From Tenericutes bacterium ADurb.BinA124 (lineage in GTDB: Bacteria > Bacillota_I > Bacilli_A > ML615J-28 > CAG-698), in the NCBI GenBank assembly GCA_002068415.1, contig MVZM01000002.1, forward strand, positions 62,001-126,000: DNA of 64,000 nt, in the 5' to 3' direction. Shown here piece by piece: positions 8,050-15,940 of the stretch. The notes beneath the pieces are model-generated. The model was not told where the DNA came from, searched no databases, and saw only the letters and a program-made list of their open reading frames with translations. Position numbers and translations under genes: made by a program. How positions within the stretch are numbered: position 1 is the stretch's first letter; the number at the start of each line of letters is the position of its first letter.

Positions 8050-9486
8050 ATGAATAAAGATAATCGTCAATATTTAGGCCCATCATTAAAAGATGCTCGT
8101 AAACGCTTAAATAAAACGGTCACCAAAATTACTTTTCAAACGACTGAACAATTAGTGGGACTGGGTAATAATAAAAAATACTTAATCAAAACCTATGGTT
8201 GTCAAGGCAATTTGGCGGACAGCGAAAAGATGGCCGGGATTTTGGAATTGTTGGGGTTTACACCGACGGAAAAAGAAGAATGGGCGGATGTTATCATCAT
8301 CAACACTTGTGCCGTTCGCGAAAATGCGGAAAACCGCGTGTTTGGGGAAATCGGTCGCTTGAAAAGTTTAAAACGCCACCATCCGGATTTGTTGCTGGTG
8401 TTGTGTGGCTGTATGCCCCAAGAAGAACGCGTTGTGCAAATGGTTATGGACAAATACCCGCAAGTCGATATTGTTTTTGGAACGCATAACCTTCATCAAT
8501 TGGGAGAATATTTATCTACCGCTTATTTGACTAAAGAAAAGGTAGTTGAAGTTTTTTCTAAAGAAGGCGACATTGTGGAAGATGTTCCCACCAAAAGAGC
8601 CCATAATAAAAAAGCTTGGGTCAATATTATGTATGGTTGCGATGAATTTTGCACTTACTGTATTGTTCCCTATACACGAGGAAAAGAACGATCCCGTTTA
8701 CCGGAAGATATTTTTAATGAAGTTAAGGAACTGATTAAAGAAGGGTATCAAGAAATCACATTATTAGGTCAAAATGTCAATGCTTATGGCCATGATTTTT
8801 TAAATCGCCAATATCGCTTTGCAGATTTATTAAATGATTTAAACCAAATGCCGATTGCCCGGGTGCGTTTTACTACTTCCCATCCGCGGGATTTGGATGA
8901 TGCGACGATGGCGGTGATGGCCAAGCGGGGGAACATCATGCCTCATTTACATTTACCTGTTCAGTCAGGCAGTAATTTAGTTTTGAAGCGGATGAACCGT
9001 AAGTATACCAAGGAAGAATATTTGGAAAAGATTGCGAAACTGCGCGCTTTAGTTCCGGGTATAGCGATTACGACAGATATCATTGTCGGCTTTCCCGGTG
9101 AAACGGATGATGATTTTAATGAAACCTTGGATTTAGTGAGGAAAGCCCATTTTGAAGGTGCCTATACCTTCATCTTCTCACCAAGAAGTGGGACTCCGGC
9201 TAGTAGCTATGAAGACGAACTGGACCCGAAAATTAAAAAGCAACGCTTGCTTACTTTAAATGCCTTAATCAATGACGGTTTTTTAAAAGGCAATCAACGC
9301 TTTGAAGGTCAAGTGGTTCAGGTGTTGGTTGAAGGTTTCAGTGCAAAAAACGCTAAACAATTAACCGGTTATACCGAACACAATAAATTAATTAATTTTG
9401 AAGGTCCTGAAACTTTAATTGGGCAGATTATTCCAATAAAAGTCGAAAAAGCTTATACTTGGCATTTACAGGGGAAAATAGTGTAA
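8050..9486 (+). CDS. miaB: tRNA-2-methylthio-N6-dimethylallyladenosine synthase
   Basis: A 478-residue radical-SAM methylthiotransferase that modifies A37 of tRNAs reading UNN codons. The N-terminal UPF0004 domain carries the auxiliary [4Fe-4S] cysteines (KTYGCQGNLADSE, NTCAVRENAENRVFG, LCGCMPQEE). The radical-SAM cluster motif is GCDEFCTYCIVPYTRG. The C-terminal TRAM domain (VVQVLVEGFSAKN...LIGQIIPIKVEKA) binds tRNA. The N-terminal extension of about 60 residues before the domain is typical of Firmicutes MiaB. In Bacillus it also follows the rny-ymdB block; mutS, a frequent downstream neighbour, is not here. Confidence 0.95.
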   Translation: MNKDNRQYLGPSLKDARKRLNKTVTKITFQTTEQLVGLGNNKKYLIKTYGCQGNLADSEKMAGILELLGFTPTEKEEWADVIIINTCAVRENAENRVFGEIGRLKSLKRHHPDLLLVLCGCMPQEERVVQMVMDKYPQVDIVFGTHNLHQLGEYLSTAYLTKEKVVEVFSKEGDIVEDVPTKRAHNKKAWVNIMYGCDEFCTYCIVPYTRGKERSRLPEDIFNEVKELIKEGYQEITLLGQNVNAYGHDFLNRQYRFADLLNDLNQMPIARVRFTTSHPRDLDDATMAVMAKRGNIMPHLHLPVQSGSNLVLKRMNRKYTKEEYLEKIAKLRALVPGIAITTDIIVGFPGETDDDFNETLDLVRKAHFEGAYTFIFSPRSGTPASSYEDELDPKIKKQRLLTLNALINDGFLKGNQRFEGQVVQVLVEGFSAKNAKQLTGYTEHNKLINFEGPETLIGQIIPIKVEKAYTWHLQGKIV

Positions 9487-9511
9487 AAAAAAGAGCTTCA
9501 GCTCTTTTTTT
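9487..9511. terminator. Bidirectional terminator between miaB and the DUF362 gene
   Basis: AAAAAAGAGC (9487-9496), loop TTCA, GCTCTTTTTT (9501-9510). The A and T flanks make it work for both converging transcripts; the minus-strand stop codon lies in its end. Confidence 0.85.
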
Positions 9512-10670
9512 ACATTCGGTCTTTTAAAACGATGCGTCCGACTAACGGACGTTTGCTTTTTTTAATCGCATTTTGCGGACAAACTTCCGCACAGCACCAA
9601 CAACGGATGCAAAGATTCTTTTTAAGTTCGGGGAATTTTCTCGCTTTGATAGTCATCGCTTTCGACGAACAAATTCGTACACATTCGCCACATTTAATGC
9701 AAAGAGAGTGATCGATTTTGGGATGTTCTAAGACAAAGTTTCTTAAAGGTTTAATTTTTAGTAGTTTCAAACCAAACTGACTAACGGTGTTTCCCGGTGG
9801 AACAAAGTGTAAATCTTGGAATGTTGATAAGGGTTCACCAACGATGGTGATGTTCTTAAGATGCCCTTCACCGTAACCTCGCTCTTGAGCAATAGTATTA
9901 ACAAAAGCTTTTTCGGGGTTTAAATGCATAAGTTCAATGGCCACACGATCCAAACTGACAGCATCAAGCGAAGCTAGGATAACTTCCGCTTGTTTCGGGT
10001 GTCCTGCTGAAGACGGTCCGTCCCCTTCTAAACCAATGATGCCATCACAAAGATGGAGGAGGGTTTTCCCTTTGAAAGCATGCAAGATGGCCCCATATAA
10101 ATCATTTAAAGCCTCCCCAAATTGGAGTGGATTGCTCGCTTTAACGTGCCATCCGCCTTTACTTAAGCCGTAAATAAACCCAAATAAATTTTTTTGGGCA
10201 ATCGTAACATAAGTTAAACTGTGGGTTTTCAATTTGGGCAGGTTAATTAACACATCGGTATCTAGCATTTCCTGCGACACTTCAAATGTTTTGTAAATTT
10301 TCGCACTTGGGTTGTGGATGGTTGTTAATGTTTTTCCATTAAAAATGGGAATTTGTTCTTGGACAACAACATCGTAAACACCGTTTTTCTTCATAACATG
10401 ATGAATTTCTTTTGTGGCGGGGTTATCACCGATAAGGATATTAGCGGTTCTGGTTTTTACAAGCTGAATGATGGCTTGTACAAAAACCGGATGGGTGGTA
10501 ATCCCCATGCTCGGAGAAAAAGGTCCTAAACCATTAATCTTAATAAAAACTTTGGCATTTTGGGGAATGAGTTGATTCAGTCCCCCCAAATGGTCCAAAG
10601 TATTTTTAATGGCTGTTTTAACTTGTTCTAGTTCATATTGTTGACATTTCGCAATCGCAACTTTTGACAT
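9510..10670 (-). CDS. DUF362 domain protein with C-terminal 2[4Fe-4S] ferredoxin domain
   Basis: A 386-residue cytoplasmic protein. Residues 1 to about 310 form a DUF362 domain (AKVFIKINGLGPFSPSMGITTHP, LINLPKLKTHSLTYVTIAQKNLFG, GDGPSSAGHPKQA). Two ferredoxin motifs close the protein: CIKCGECVRIC and CIRCWCCAEVC, each followed by a proline or equivalent position. The family's reaction is not firmly known. The gene starts two bases after the DtxR-type regulator on the same strand, so the two form one operon; this suggests, by inference, an iron-linked role. It ends in the terminator shared with miaB. Confidence 0.8.
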   Translation of the reverse strand: MSKVAIAKCQQYELEQVKTAIKNTLDHLGGLNQLIPQNAKVFIKINGLGPFSPSMGITTHPVFVQAIIQLVKTRTANILIGDNPATKEIHHVMKKNGVYDVVVQEQIPIFNGKTLTTIHNPSAKIYKTFEVSQEMLDTDVLINLPKLKTHSLTYVTIAQKNLFGFIYGLSKGGWHVKASNPLQFGEALNDLYGAILHAFKGKTLLHLCDGIIGLEGDGPSSAGHPKQAEVILASLDAVSLDRVAIELMHLNPEKAFVNTIAQERGYGEGHLKNITIVGEPLSTFQDLHFVPPGNTVSQFGLKLLKIKPLRNFVLEHPKIDHSLCIKCGECVRICSSKAMTIKARKFPELKKNLCIRCWCCAEVCPQNAIKKSKRPLVGRIVLKDRM

Positions 10671-10671
10671 T

Positions 10672-11031
10672 TTATTTTACCTGCTTCTTAATGGCTTGGA
10701 AAGTTTCTTCACTGATAACATGTTCAATCTTACAGGCATCGCGTTCCGCAAGTTCATCATCGACGCCTAAGTCAACTAAAAATCTAGTAATGGTTAAGTG
10801 GCGATCATAAATTTTTGTGGCCTTTTGATGTCCGGTCGCAGTTAATTCAATCACTCCGCTTTTATCAATTGTAATTAAGCCGGCTTTTTTTAAAATGGCC
10901 AAGGCTCGACTAACGCTTGGTTTAGAAAAGGACATATAATTGGCCACATCAATGGCATGGACTTCCGGCTGGGATGATTTTAAAATGAGTATGGCTTCTA
11001 AATAGTTTTCGCCCGATTCATAAATACGCAT
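10672..11031 (-). CDS. DtxR/MntR-family metal-dependent transcriptional regulator
   Basis: A 119-residue protein with an N-terminal winged helix (GENYLEAILILKSSQPEVHAIDVANYMSFSKPSVSRALAILKKAGLI) and the dimerisation and metal-binding domain. Candidate metal ligands are E8, E12, H78, C100, E103 and H104 (DACKIEHVIS). C100 corresponds to the DtxR/IdeR cysteine where B. subtilis MntR has glutamate, while position 8 is acidic as in MntR rather than methionine as in DtxR. There is no SH3 domain. It heads an operon with the DUF362 gene and is the natural candidate to bind the palindrome in front of feoAB at 19246. Confidence 0.88.
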   Translation of the reverse strand: MRIYESGENYLEAILILKSSQPEVHAIDVANYMSFSKPSVSRALAILKKAGLITIDKSGVIELTATGHQKATKIYDRHLTITRFLVDLGVDDELAERDACKIEHVISEETFQAIKKQVK

Positions 11032-11051
11032 ACTTACCTCTTGTTGGAATA

Positions 11052-11080
11052 ATCATACAATATATTATCTTGATTGTAAA
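11052..11080 (-). promoter_or_regulatory. Promoter of the DtxR-DUF362 operon
   Basis: Minus strand TTTACA (11080-11075), 17-bp spacer, TATGAT (11057-11052), 20 bases before the regulator start. Confidence 0.6.
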
Positions 11081-11107
11081 GAAATAGTAAAAAACCTTTA
11101 CCGAACA

Positions 11108-11136
11108 TTGCTTTATGATTTTTAATATTATAAAAT
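11108..11136 (+). promoter_or_regulatory. Possible promoter of the NatAB-like operon
   Basis: TTGCTT (11108-11113), 17-bp spacer, TAAAAT (11131-11136). It is divergent from the DtxR promoter. Confidence 0.45.
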
Positions 11137-11153
11137 TAACAAGAGGTATGAAG

Positions 11154-11930
11154 ATGAAAGAAACAGTTATTGTCAAGAATTTAACCAAAACTTTTCAATT
11201 ATCAAAGAAACAGATGAAGATTAACCAAACCACCGAAAAAGTTAAAGTGGCGGTAGATGATTTATCTTTTTCCACATTTGAAGGTGAAATCTTTGGTTTA
11301 TTAGGCCCTAATGGCGCTGGAAAAACAACCACCCTTCGATGCATTGCGACCCTAATCAAACCGGATAAAGGCGAAATCACCGTTTCCGGAATTGATATTA
11401 AGGATGAAGTGAGCATCAAACGAGAAATTGCCTTTTTAACCAACGAACTAAAACTGGAAGAACAGTTTACACCCAACTATTTATATGATTATTTTTCAAA
11501 ATTATATGATGTTGAAGAAGCAACGATGTTGGCAAGAAAACAATTATTGTTCGACCGTTTTGGTGTGTCTAAGTTTGCGGAAGTTAAAATCGGCGAACTT
11601 TCATCCGGGATGAAACAGAAAGTATCGATTGTTATTTCGCTTGTCCACGATCCCAAAATTGTTATCTTTGATGAACCGACTAACGGTTTAGATGTTATTA
11701 CCGCTAAAACCGTAACGGATTACTTATTAGAACTGAAAGAACAAGGAAAAACAGTGATTATTAGTACGCATATTATGAACCTAGTCGAAAAAATATGCGA
11801 CCGTGCCGGCATCATTATTGATGGAAAAATGCGTCTTTGCGACCGTGTAGATGCCTTATTAAAGAACCACCCCGGCCAAGATATCGAAGAAATCTTCTTT
11901 GATATTTACAGTGAGGTCAGCCATGAATGA
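11154..11930 (+). CDS. ABC transporter ATP-binding protein, NatA-like
   Basis: A 258-residue ABC ATPase. Walker A GPNGAGKTT, signature LSSGMKQKVS and Walker B IVIFDEPTNG are all present, as is the switch histidine (IISTHIMN). The insert after the first strand (FQLSKKQMKINQTTEKVKVAVDDLSF) is typical of NatA, the ATPase of the B. subtilis sodium exporter NatAB; other ABC-2 type ATPases share it, so sodium as substrate is an inference. ATG 11154 lies six bases after AGAGGT; the ATGs at 11115 and 11148 are too close to or ahead of that site. It overlaps the permease gene by eight bases (translational coupling). Confidence 0.85.
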   Translation: MKETVIVKNLTKTFQLSKKQMKINQTTEKVKVAVDDLSFSTFEGEIFGLLGPNGAGKTTTLRCIATLIKPDKGEITVSGIDIKDEVSIKREIAFLTNELKLEEQFTPNYLYDYFSKLYDVEEATMLARKQLLFDRFGVSKFAEVKIGELSSGMKQKVSIVISLVHDPKIVIFDEPTNGLDVITAKTVTDYLLELKEQGKTVIISTHIMNLVEKICDRAGIIIDGKMRLCDRVDALLKNHPGQDIEEIFFDIYSEVSHE

Positions 11931-13098
11931 TGTTTTTAAAATCTTTAAAAAAGAAATGGATAAAATATTCCGTTTTCCGCGAATGATTTTCACTTCGCTT
12001 GTGCTTCCGGGATTGATTATTTTCCTAATTTATGCTTTCATTGGTCAAAGCATGCAAGCGGAAATGGAGCGTGCTGAAGAATATCGAGGTTTAGTTTCTA
12101 TTATCAATGCTCCTGATTCCTTGGCTTTTGCCATCAACAATCCGGATAATTTCCATCTTTCGTTTGAAGAAAAGCCAAGTAGTGAACAAGATAATTTAAT
12201 CGAACTGGTAAAAAGTGGTGAACTGGATGTTTTAGTAGTTTATCAAACCGGCTTTGATGCCGATGTTGCTGCCGGTCAAGATCCCCAAATTGCCGTTTAT
12301 TATGATTCATCCAAAACCAATTCCAATGTTACTTATGCGAAAATTCAAATGATTATCGGGATTCAGCGCAACAACTTTTTAGAGTCCCTAAATATTGATC
12401 CGAATATCTTTGTTGTTCAAGATCACATCGTCACGGAAGAAAATAAACTTGCTGCACAAATTCTATCCATGGTTTTACCGATGTTGATTATTTCGTTTAT
12501 TTTTGCGGGAGCATTATCCATTGGTTCCGATGCCATTGCCGGAGAAAAGGAAAGAGGAACCCTCGCAACGCTTTTAATGGCCCCGCTTTCCCGGACTAAT
12601 GTTATTTTCGGGAAAATTCTTTCCACGGCCGTGTTAACTGTTTTTTCCGCTTTTTCTTCCTTTGTGGGGATTATTGCCTCCTTGCCGTTTGCGAAAGCGA
12701 TGTTTCCCATTGAAGGCGGCTTAAGTTATTCGCTTTGGGATTATTTAGGAATCCTATTAATCTTAATTGTGCTTTCAGTGTTAGCATCAAGCCTGTTATT
12801 AATCTTCTCGACGCTTGCCAAGACGGTTAAAGAAGCAACGATGTTAGCGATGCCCTTGTATTTGGCTGCTATTATTATGCCCGTCCTCACCATGTTTAGT
12901 GAATCGGTTAGCAAAAAGTTTTGGCATTACCTTATTCCGATTTATAATTGTACCGTTGGATTAAAAGCGGTTTTGTCCATGGAAATTACCTTGCTTAATT
13001 ATTTATTGATTATCGCCTCATCATTAGTGTTCATTGTCTTAACGGTTTTTCTCTTAGTTAAACTGTTTAAGAGTGAAAAGGTTTTATTCGCGAAGTAG
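11923..13098 (+). CDS. ABC-2 type transporter permease, NatB-like
   Basis: A 391-residue permease. The N-terminal helix (MIFTSLVLPGLIIFLIYAFIG) is followed by an extracytoplasmic domain of about 150 residues and five more membrane helices, with the ABC-2 'AGEKERGTLATLLMAPLSRTNVIFGKILS' cytoplasmic loop. This layout matches NatB and the ABC-2 exporters close to it. The start overlaps the ATPase stop and a GTGAGG site sits seven bases before it. The likely role is efflux of Na+ or another small substrate driven by the partner ATPase. Confidence 0.83.
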   Translation: MNDVFKIFKKEMDKIFRFPRMIFTSLVLPGLIIFLIYAFIGQSMQAEMERAEEYRGLVSIINAPDSLAFAINNPDNFHLSFEEKPSSEQDNLIELVKSGELDVLVVYQTGFDADVAAGQDPQIAVYYDSSKTNSNVTYAKIQMIIGIQRNNFLESLNIDPNIFVVQDHIVTEENKLAAQILSMVLPMLIISFIFAGALSIGSDAIAGEKERGTLATLLMAPLSRTNVIFGKILSTAVLTVFSAFSSFVGIIASLPFAKAMFPIEGGLSYSLWDYLGILLILIVLSVLASSLLLIFSTLAKTVKEATMLAMPLYLAAIIMPVLTMFSESVSKKFWHYLIPIYNCTVGLKAVLSMEITLLNYLLIIASSLVFIVLTVFLLVKLFKSEKVLFAK

Positions 13099-13103
13099 TT
13101 TAT

Positions 13104-13132
13104 TTGACATTATTCCTCCAGTTTGCTATAAT
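13104..13132 (+). promoter_or_regulatory. Consensus promoter of the FMN-riboswitch transcript
   Basis: Perfect TTGACA (13104-13109), 17-bp spacer, perfect TATAAT (13127-13132), plus a TGC extended -10. Constitutive initiation is expected, leaving control to the riboswitch. Confidence 0.9.
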
Positions 13133-13144
13133 TTAACCAGTGAA

Positions 13145-13253
13145 ATCTTCAGGGCAGGGTGAAATTCCCGACCGGCGGTATAGTCCGCGAGCTTGCAAGA
13201 GCATGATTTGGTGAAACTCCAAAACCGATAGTAAAGTCTAGATGGAAGAAGAG
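13145..13253 (+). promoter_or_regulatory. FMN riboswitch (RFN element)
   Basis: The conserved RFN blocks occur in order: AGGGCAGGGTGAAATTCCCG, ACCGGCGGTATAGTCCGCGAG, GATTTGGTGAAACTCCAAAA, CCGATAGTAAAGTCTAGATGG. The TCTTC (13146-13150) and GAAGA (13248-13252) ends close helix P1. It binds FMN and, with the terminator that follows, should switch off the riboflavin transporter when FMN is plentiful. Confidence 0.95.
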
Positions 13254-13271
13254 ACCATTTGTGGTTATTTT

Positions 13272-13303
13272 TGCTCATGAAGTTTTTTCATGAGCATTTT
13301 TTT
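13272..13303 (+). terminator. Riboswitch-controlled terminator
   Basis: TGCTCATGAA (13272-13281), loop GTTTT, TTCATGAGCA (13287-13296), seven T. It lies 19 nt beyond the RFN aptamer and forms the off-state expression platform. Confidence 0.85.
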
Positions 13304-13319
13304 ATAGAAAGAGTTTACT

Positions 13320-14198
13320 ATGCTAGTGTTAAGTTTTTGGACGGACAATTTAAAAGAAATCTTAATATCGTCTTTGTTTTTTGTTATTATGGTCGGCTTG
13401 TTGGTGGCCTTATCCATTATTCAAAGTCATGAAAAACGTTCCCTTAAAACCATCATTATTTCGATTGTGGCCATTATTGTGATTTTATTTGGTGTTTCTT
13501 ATGCTATTGCTTTTGATTTTCAAAGTGACAATAAACCGATTCCGATTATTACAATTGCTTTGGTTGATTTATTGATTGTTTTGCTTTATTTTGGTATCAC
13601 CTTTTTGATTATTAAAAGCCGCCAACAAAAAACCAATGAAAAAAAGACGACTAAAATCGCTATCCTCAGTTTATTAATCGCCATGTCCAGTGTGCTCATG
13701 ATGATGAGTATTCCGATTTTTCCCCAAGCTTCTTATTTAAAGTTAGAATTAAGCGGCTTGGTTATTTTCATGGTTCTATTATGGTATGACTTTAAAACAG
13801 CGATGATTGTTTCGCTTTTGACGAATTTCATTCATGTTTTTTTGCCAAGTTCAACTCCGCCTTTGATTTTGTTTTTAGATGAAGGAATTAATTTGATTGC
13901 GACGATGGCCTTTATTTTGCCATCCGCCATCATAATGCGAAATTTAGGGATGCAAGAACGACCGTCCCCATTGGAGGTAATTGTCTCCACCATTATTGGG
14001 GTGTTGTTTACATCGGTCTTCATGGTTTTATATAATTATTTTATCAATTTACCGATTGTTTATGGACAGGATTGGTGGACTTTTGAAGAGGTGTTGACCA
14101 TCTTCGGTTTGTTCAACCTCATTAAATGGGGCTCTGTTGCGATTGTCATTAATCTTCTTTGGCAACGACTTTATAATTTAAAATATGTTGGTAATTAA
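13320..14198 (+). CDS. ribU: Riboflavin ECF transporter S component RibU, with extra N-terminal membrane domain
   Basis: A 292-residue membrane protein. Residues from about 110 on (TTKIAILSLLIAMSSVLMMMSIPIFPQASYLKLELSGLVIFMVLLWYDFKTAM) match RibU, the substrate-binding subunit of an energy-coupling-factor transporter for riboflavin; the A and T components are not in this window. The first 100 residues add about three hydrophobic helices (20-40, 45-65, 75-98) that standard RibU of about 190 residues lacks. The FMN riboswitch directly upstream strongly supports the substrate. I see no frameshift or internal start with a ribosome site that would remove the extension. Confidence 0.88.
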   Translation: MLVLSFWTDNLKEILISSLFFVIMVGLLVALSIIQSHEKRSLKTIIISIVAIIVILFGVSYAIAFDFQSDNKPIPIITIALVDLLIVLLYFGITFLIIKSRQQKTNEKKTTKIAILSLLIAMSSVLMMMSIPIFPQASYLKLELSGLVIFMVLLWYDFKTAMIVSLLTNFIHVFLPSSTPPLILFLDEGINLIATMAFILPSAIIMRNLGMQERPSPLEVIVSTIIGVLFTSVFMVLYNYFINLPIVYGQDWWTFEEVLTIFGLFNLIKWGSVAIVINLLWQRLYNLKYVGN

Positions 14199-14223
14199 AG
14201 AGGGATTCATCCTTCTTTTTTTT
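14197..14223 (+). terminator. Rho-independent terminator of ribU
   Basis: AAAGAGGGA (14197-14205), loop TTCA, TCCTTCTTT (14210-14218), then T. Confidence 0.75.
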
Positions 14224-14459
14224 CCATCATAATTAATTCTATGAGGAGATATTAAAGTCCTTCTTAAGTTTATCGTTTTTAATTATTAGCTTGCAATAAG
14301 TTTTTTTTTGCTAGAATAATATTGTAAACAAACTTGTTTTTAAGATGGTTTTAGTCAATCACTAAAGTTTAAATAGAATTGTTATCTTTTAACTTTCTTA
14401 GAAACAAGATGGTTTTTGCTTATGCAAGCATGTAAAATAAAGTAAAGGAGAAAATTAAG
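14224..14459. other. AT-rich intergenic stretch
   Basis: About 236 bases, clearly poorer in G+C than the flanks. It holds homopolymer T runs and the short inverted repeat TGCTT-ATGC-AAGCA near 14417-14430, just before the next gene. No RNA gene or well-formed promoter was recognised. Confidence 0.4.
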
Positions 14460-14819
14460 ATGTTAATAACTAACATGGTATTATTTTGGGTTGCTCTTAC
14501 TTTAATACTCTATTCTTTAATTGTTCTAATATATGTTTTGGTAAAACATCGAACATTTAAGTTAATTATCCTTGCGATTGTTCAACTTATATTTAATGTT
14601 TTAGTTACCGGTACTTTACAATGGTCTGTTGTTTTAATGTTAAGTGGTGGAAGAATCAGTCTTTTTCATTCAACCATTTTTCCCATCATTGGTTTAGTTG
14701 GTTTTCTTATTTTTGTTGGCTATGTTGTATATGTAACAAAATTAATTGTTAGAAGAATAAAAGTGAGTAGAACTCCATTGAAACCACAAACAAATGAAAG
14801 TCCAGAGAACTTAAAATAA
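14460..14819 (+). CDS. Small membrane protein, unrecognised
   Basis: A 119-residue protein with three hydrophobic segments (about residues 5-27, 34-60 and 72-96), a positively charged stretch RRIKVSR after the last, and a hydrophilic tail. An AAAGGAG site ten bases before the ATG indicates real translation. I do not recognise a family. Base composition and codon choice (ATA, TTA, AGA) are more AT-rich than in neighbouring genes, which could mean recent acquisition. It is framed by the ribU terminator and a strong terminator of its own, so it is a single-gene unit. Confidence 0.6.
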   Translation: MLITNMVLFWVALTLILYSLIVLIYVLVKHRTFKLIILAIVQLIFNVLVTGTLQWSVVLMLSGGRISLFHSTIFPIIGLVGFLIFVGYVVYVTKLIVRRIKVSRTPLKPQTNESPENLK

Positions 14820-14850
14820 AGACTCAATTAAATAATTTAGGGCTATAAAT

Positions 14851-14886
14851 AAAAGCATTTCGTCATAAAAACGAAATGCTTTTTTT
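14851..14886. terminator. Strong terminator, probably bidirectional
   Basis: AGCATTTCGT (14854-14863), loop CATAAAA, ACGAAATGCT (14871-14880), seven T after it on the plus strand and AAAA before it (T on the minus strand). It may also end the psuKG transcript coming from the right. Confidence 0.85.
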
Positions 14887-14899
14887 ATAGATAAACTCC

Positions 14900-14913
14900 A
14901 AGACAATTGTCTT
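14900..14913. repeat. 14-bp perfect palindrome
   Basis: AAGACAATTGTCTT is a perfect inverted repeat lying in the gap after psuG. No function is assigned; at this length chance occurrence is possible. Confidence 0.3.
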
Positions 14914-15013
14914 AATACCTTCTTTAATTTCTAAGGTTCTTCGCTTAGCAAAGGACAGTTATTTTAAACAAGAACAATTGAACTTTTGAAACAAATCATC
15001 GTTAAGTGAAACA

Positions 15014-15940
15014 CTATTTTTGGGTTTGAAAGTAAGCACAAGCAATTTGAGCCCCTAGTTTAGCATTGTTATAAACTAAAACTAAATTAGCGGCTAGACT
15101 TTTGCCCTCTGTTTTTTCCACAATCCTTTTTAATAAAAACGGAGTTACTTCTTTTCCTAAGATTCCCTGCTGCTTACTTTCTTCAACAGCCGCATCGATA
15201 ATCTGATTGATGTAGGAGGAGTCAAGTGAATCGGCTTTTGGTAGCGGATTAACAACTAACAACCCGCCCTTTAAGCCAAGCGTTGTTTTAGTGGCGACTA
15301 CCTTAGCAATTTCGGCGGGTGTTTCGGCGGTTAAGGGGACCGATAAATGAGAATCTCTGGTATAAAAAGCCGGCAGAACCTTGGTTTGATAGCCGATAAC
15401 ACCGACACCCTTGGTTTCTAAATATTCCATCGTGCGCGGTAAATCCAAAATGGCTTTGGCACCCGCACAAATGACCGTAACATCGGTATGGGCCAGTTCC
15501 TCCAAATCGGCGGAGACATCCATGGTTTCTTCATAGCCGCGATGGACCCCGCCGATGCCACCGGTAACGAAAAACTTAATACCGGCCATGGCGGCGGCAA
15601 TCATTGTGGAAGCGACCGTAGTTGCGCCGACTTTATTGAAGGCAATGACGCTGGCTAAATCCCGGCGTGATACTTTAATGACTTCTTTAGCCCTTGCCAA
15701 GCGTTCTAAATCGGCTTCCGTTAAACCGATTTTGATTTTTCCGTCCATGATGGCAATGGTGGCCGGGACAGCACCCTGATTGCGAATAATTTGTTCGGTT
15801 TTTTTCGCCATTTCCACATTTTGAGGATAGGGCATGCCGTGGGAAATAATCGTTGATTCCAAAGCGACGACGGCTTGGTGATGAAGTAAGGCTTGCTTAA
15901 CTTCCTCTTTAATATCTAATAAGGGATTAAAATTACTCAT
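15014..15940 (-). CDS. psuG: Pseudouridine-5'-phosphate glycosidase
   Basis: A 308-residue enzyme that splits pseudouridine 5'-phosphate into uracil and ribose 5-phosphate, breaking the C-C glycosidic bond. Family hallmarks: ALESTIISHGMPYPQN, the catalytic-lysine region AIMDGKIKIGL, KVSRRDL, TTVASTMIAA, FVTGGIGGVHRG and ESKQQGILGKEVTPFLLKRI. The length is normal. It overlaps the kinase gene by eight bases and has a strong AGGAGG ribosome site, so the two are translated from one mRNA in pathway order, kinase first. Confidence 0.95.
   Translation of the reverse strand: MSNFNPLLDIKEEVKQALLHHQAVVALESTIISHGMPYPQNVEMAKKTEQIIRNQGAVPATIAIMDGKIKIGLTEADLERLARAKEVIKVSRRDLASVIAFNKVGATTVASTMIAAAMAGIKFFVTGGIGGVHRGYEETMDVSADLEELAHTDVTVICAGAKAILDLPRTMEYLETKGVGVIGYQTKVLPAFYTRDSHLSVPLTAETPAEIAKVVATKTTLGLKGGLLVVNPLPKADSLDSSYINQIIDAAVEESKQQGILGKEVTPFLLKRIVEKTEGKSLAANLVLVYNNAKLGAQIACAYFQTQK

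Noticed and set aside
8199-8489. 96-residue ORF inside miaB in another frame
   Set aside because: Overlaps conserved iron-sulfur motifs of miaB in frame +1 or +2; no independent signal.
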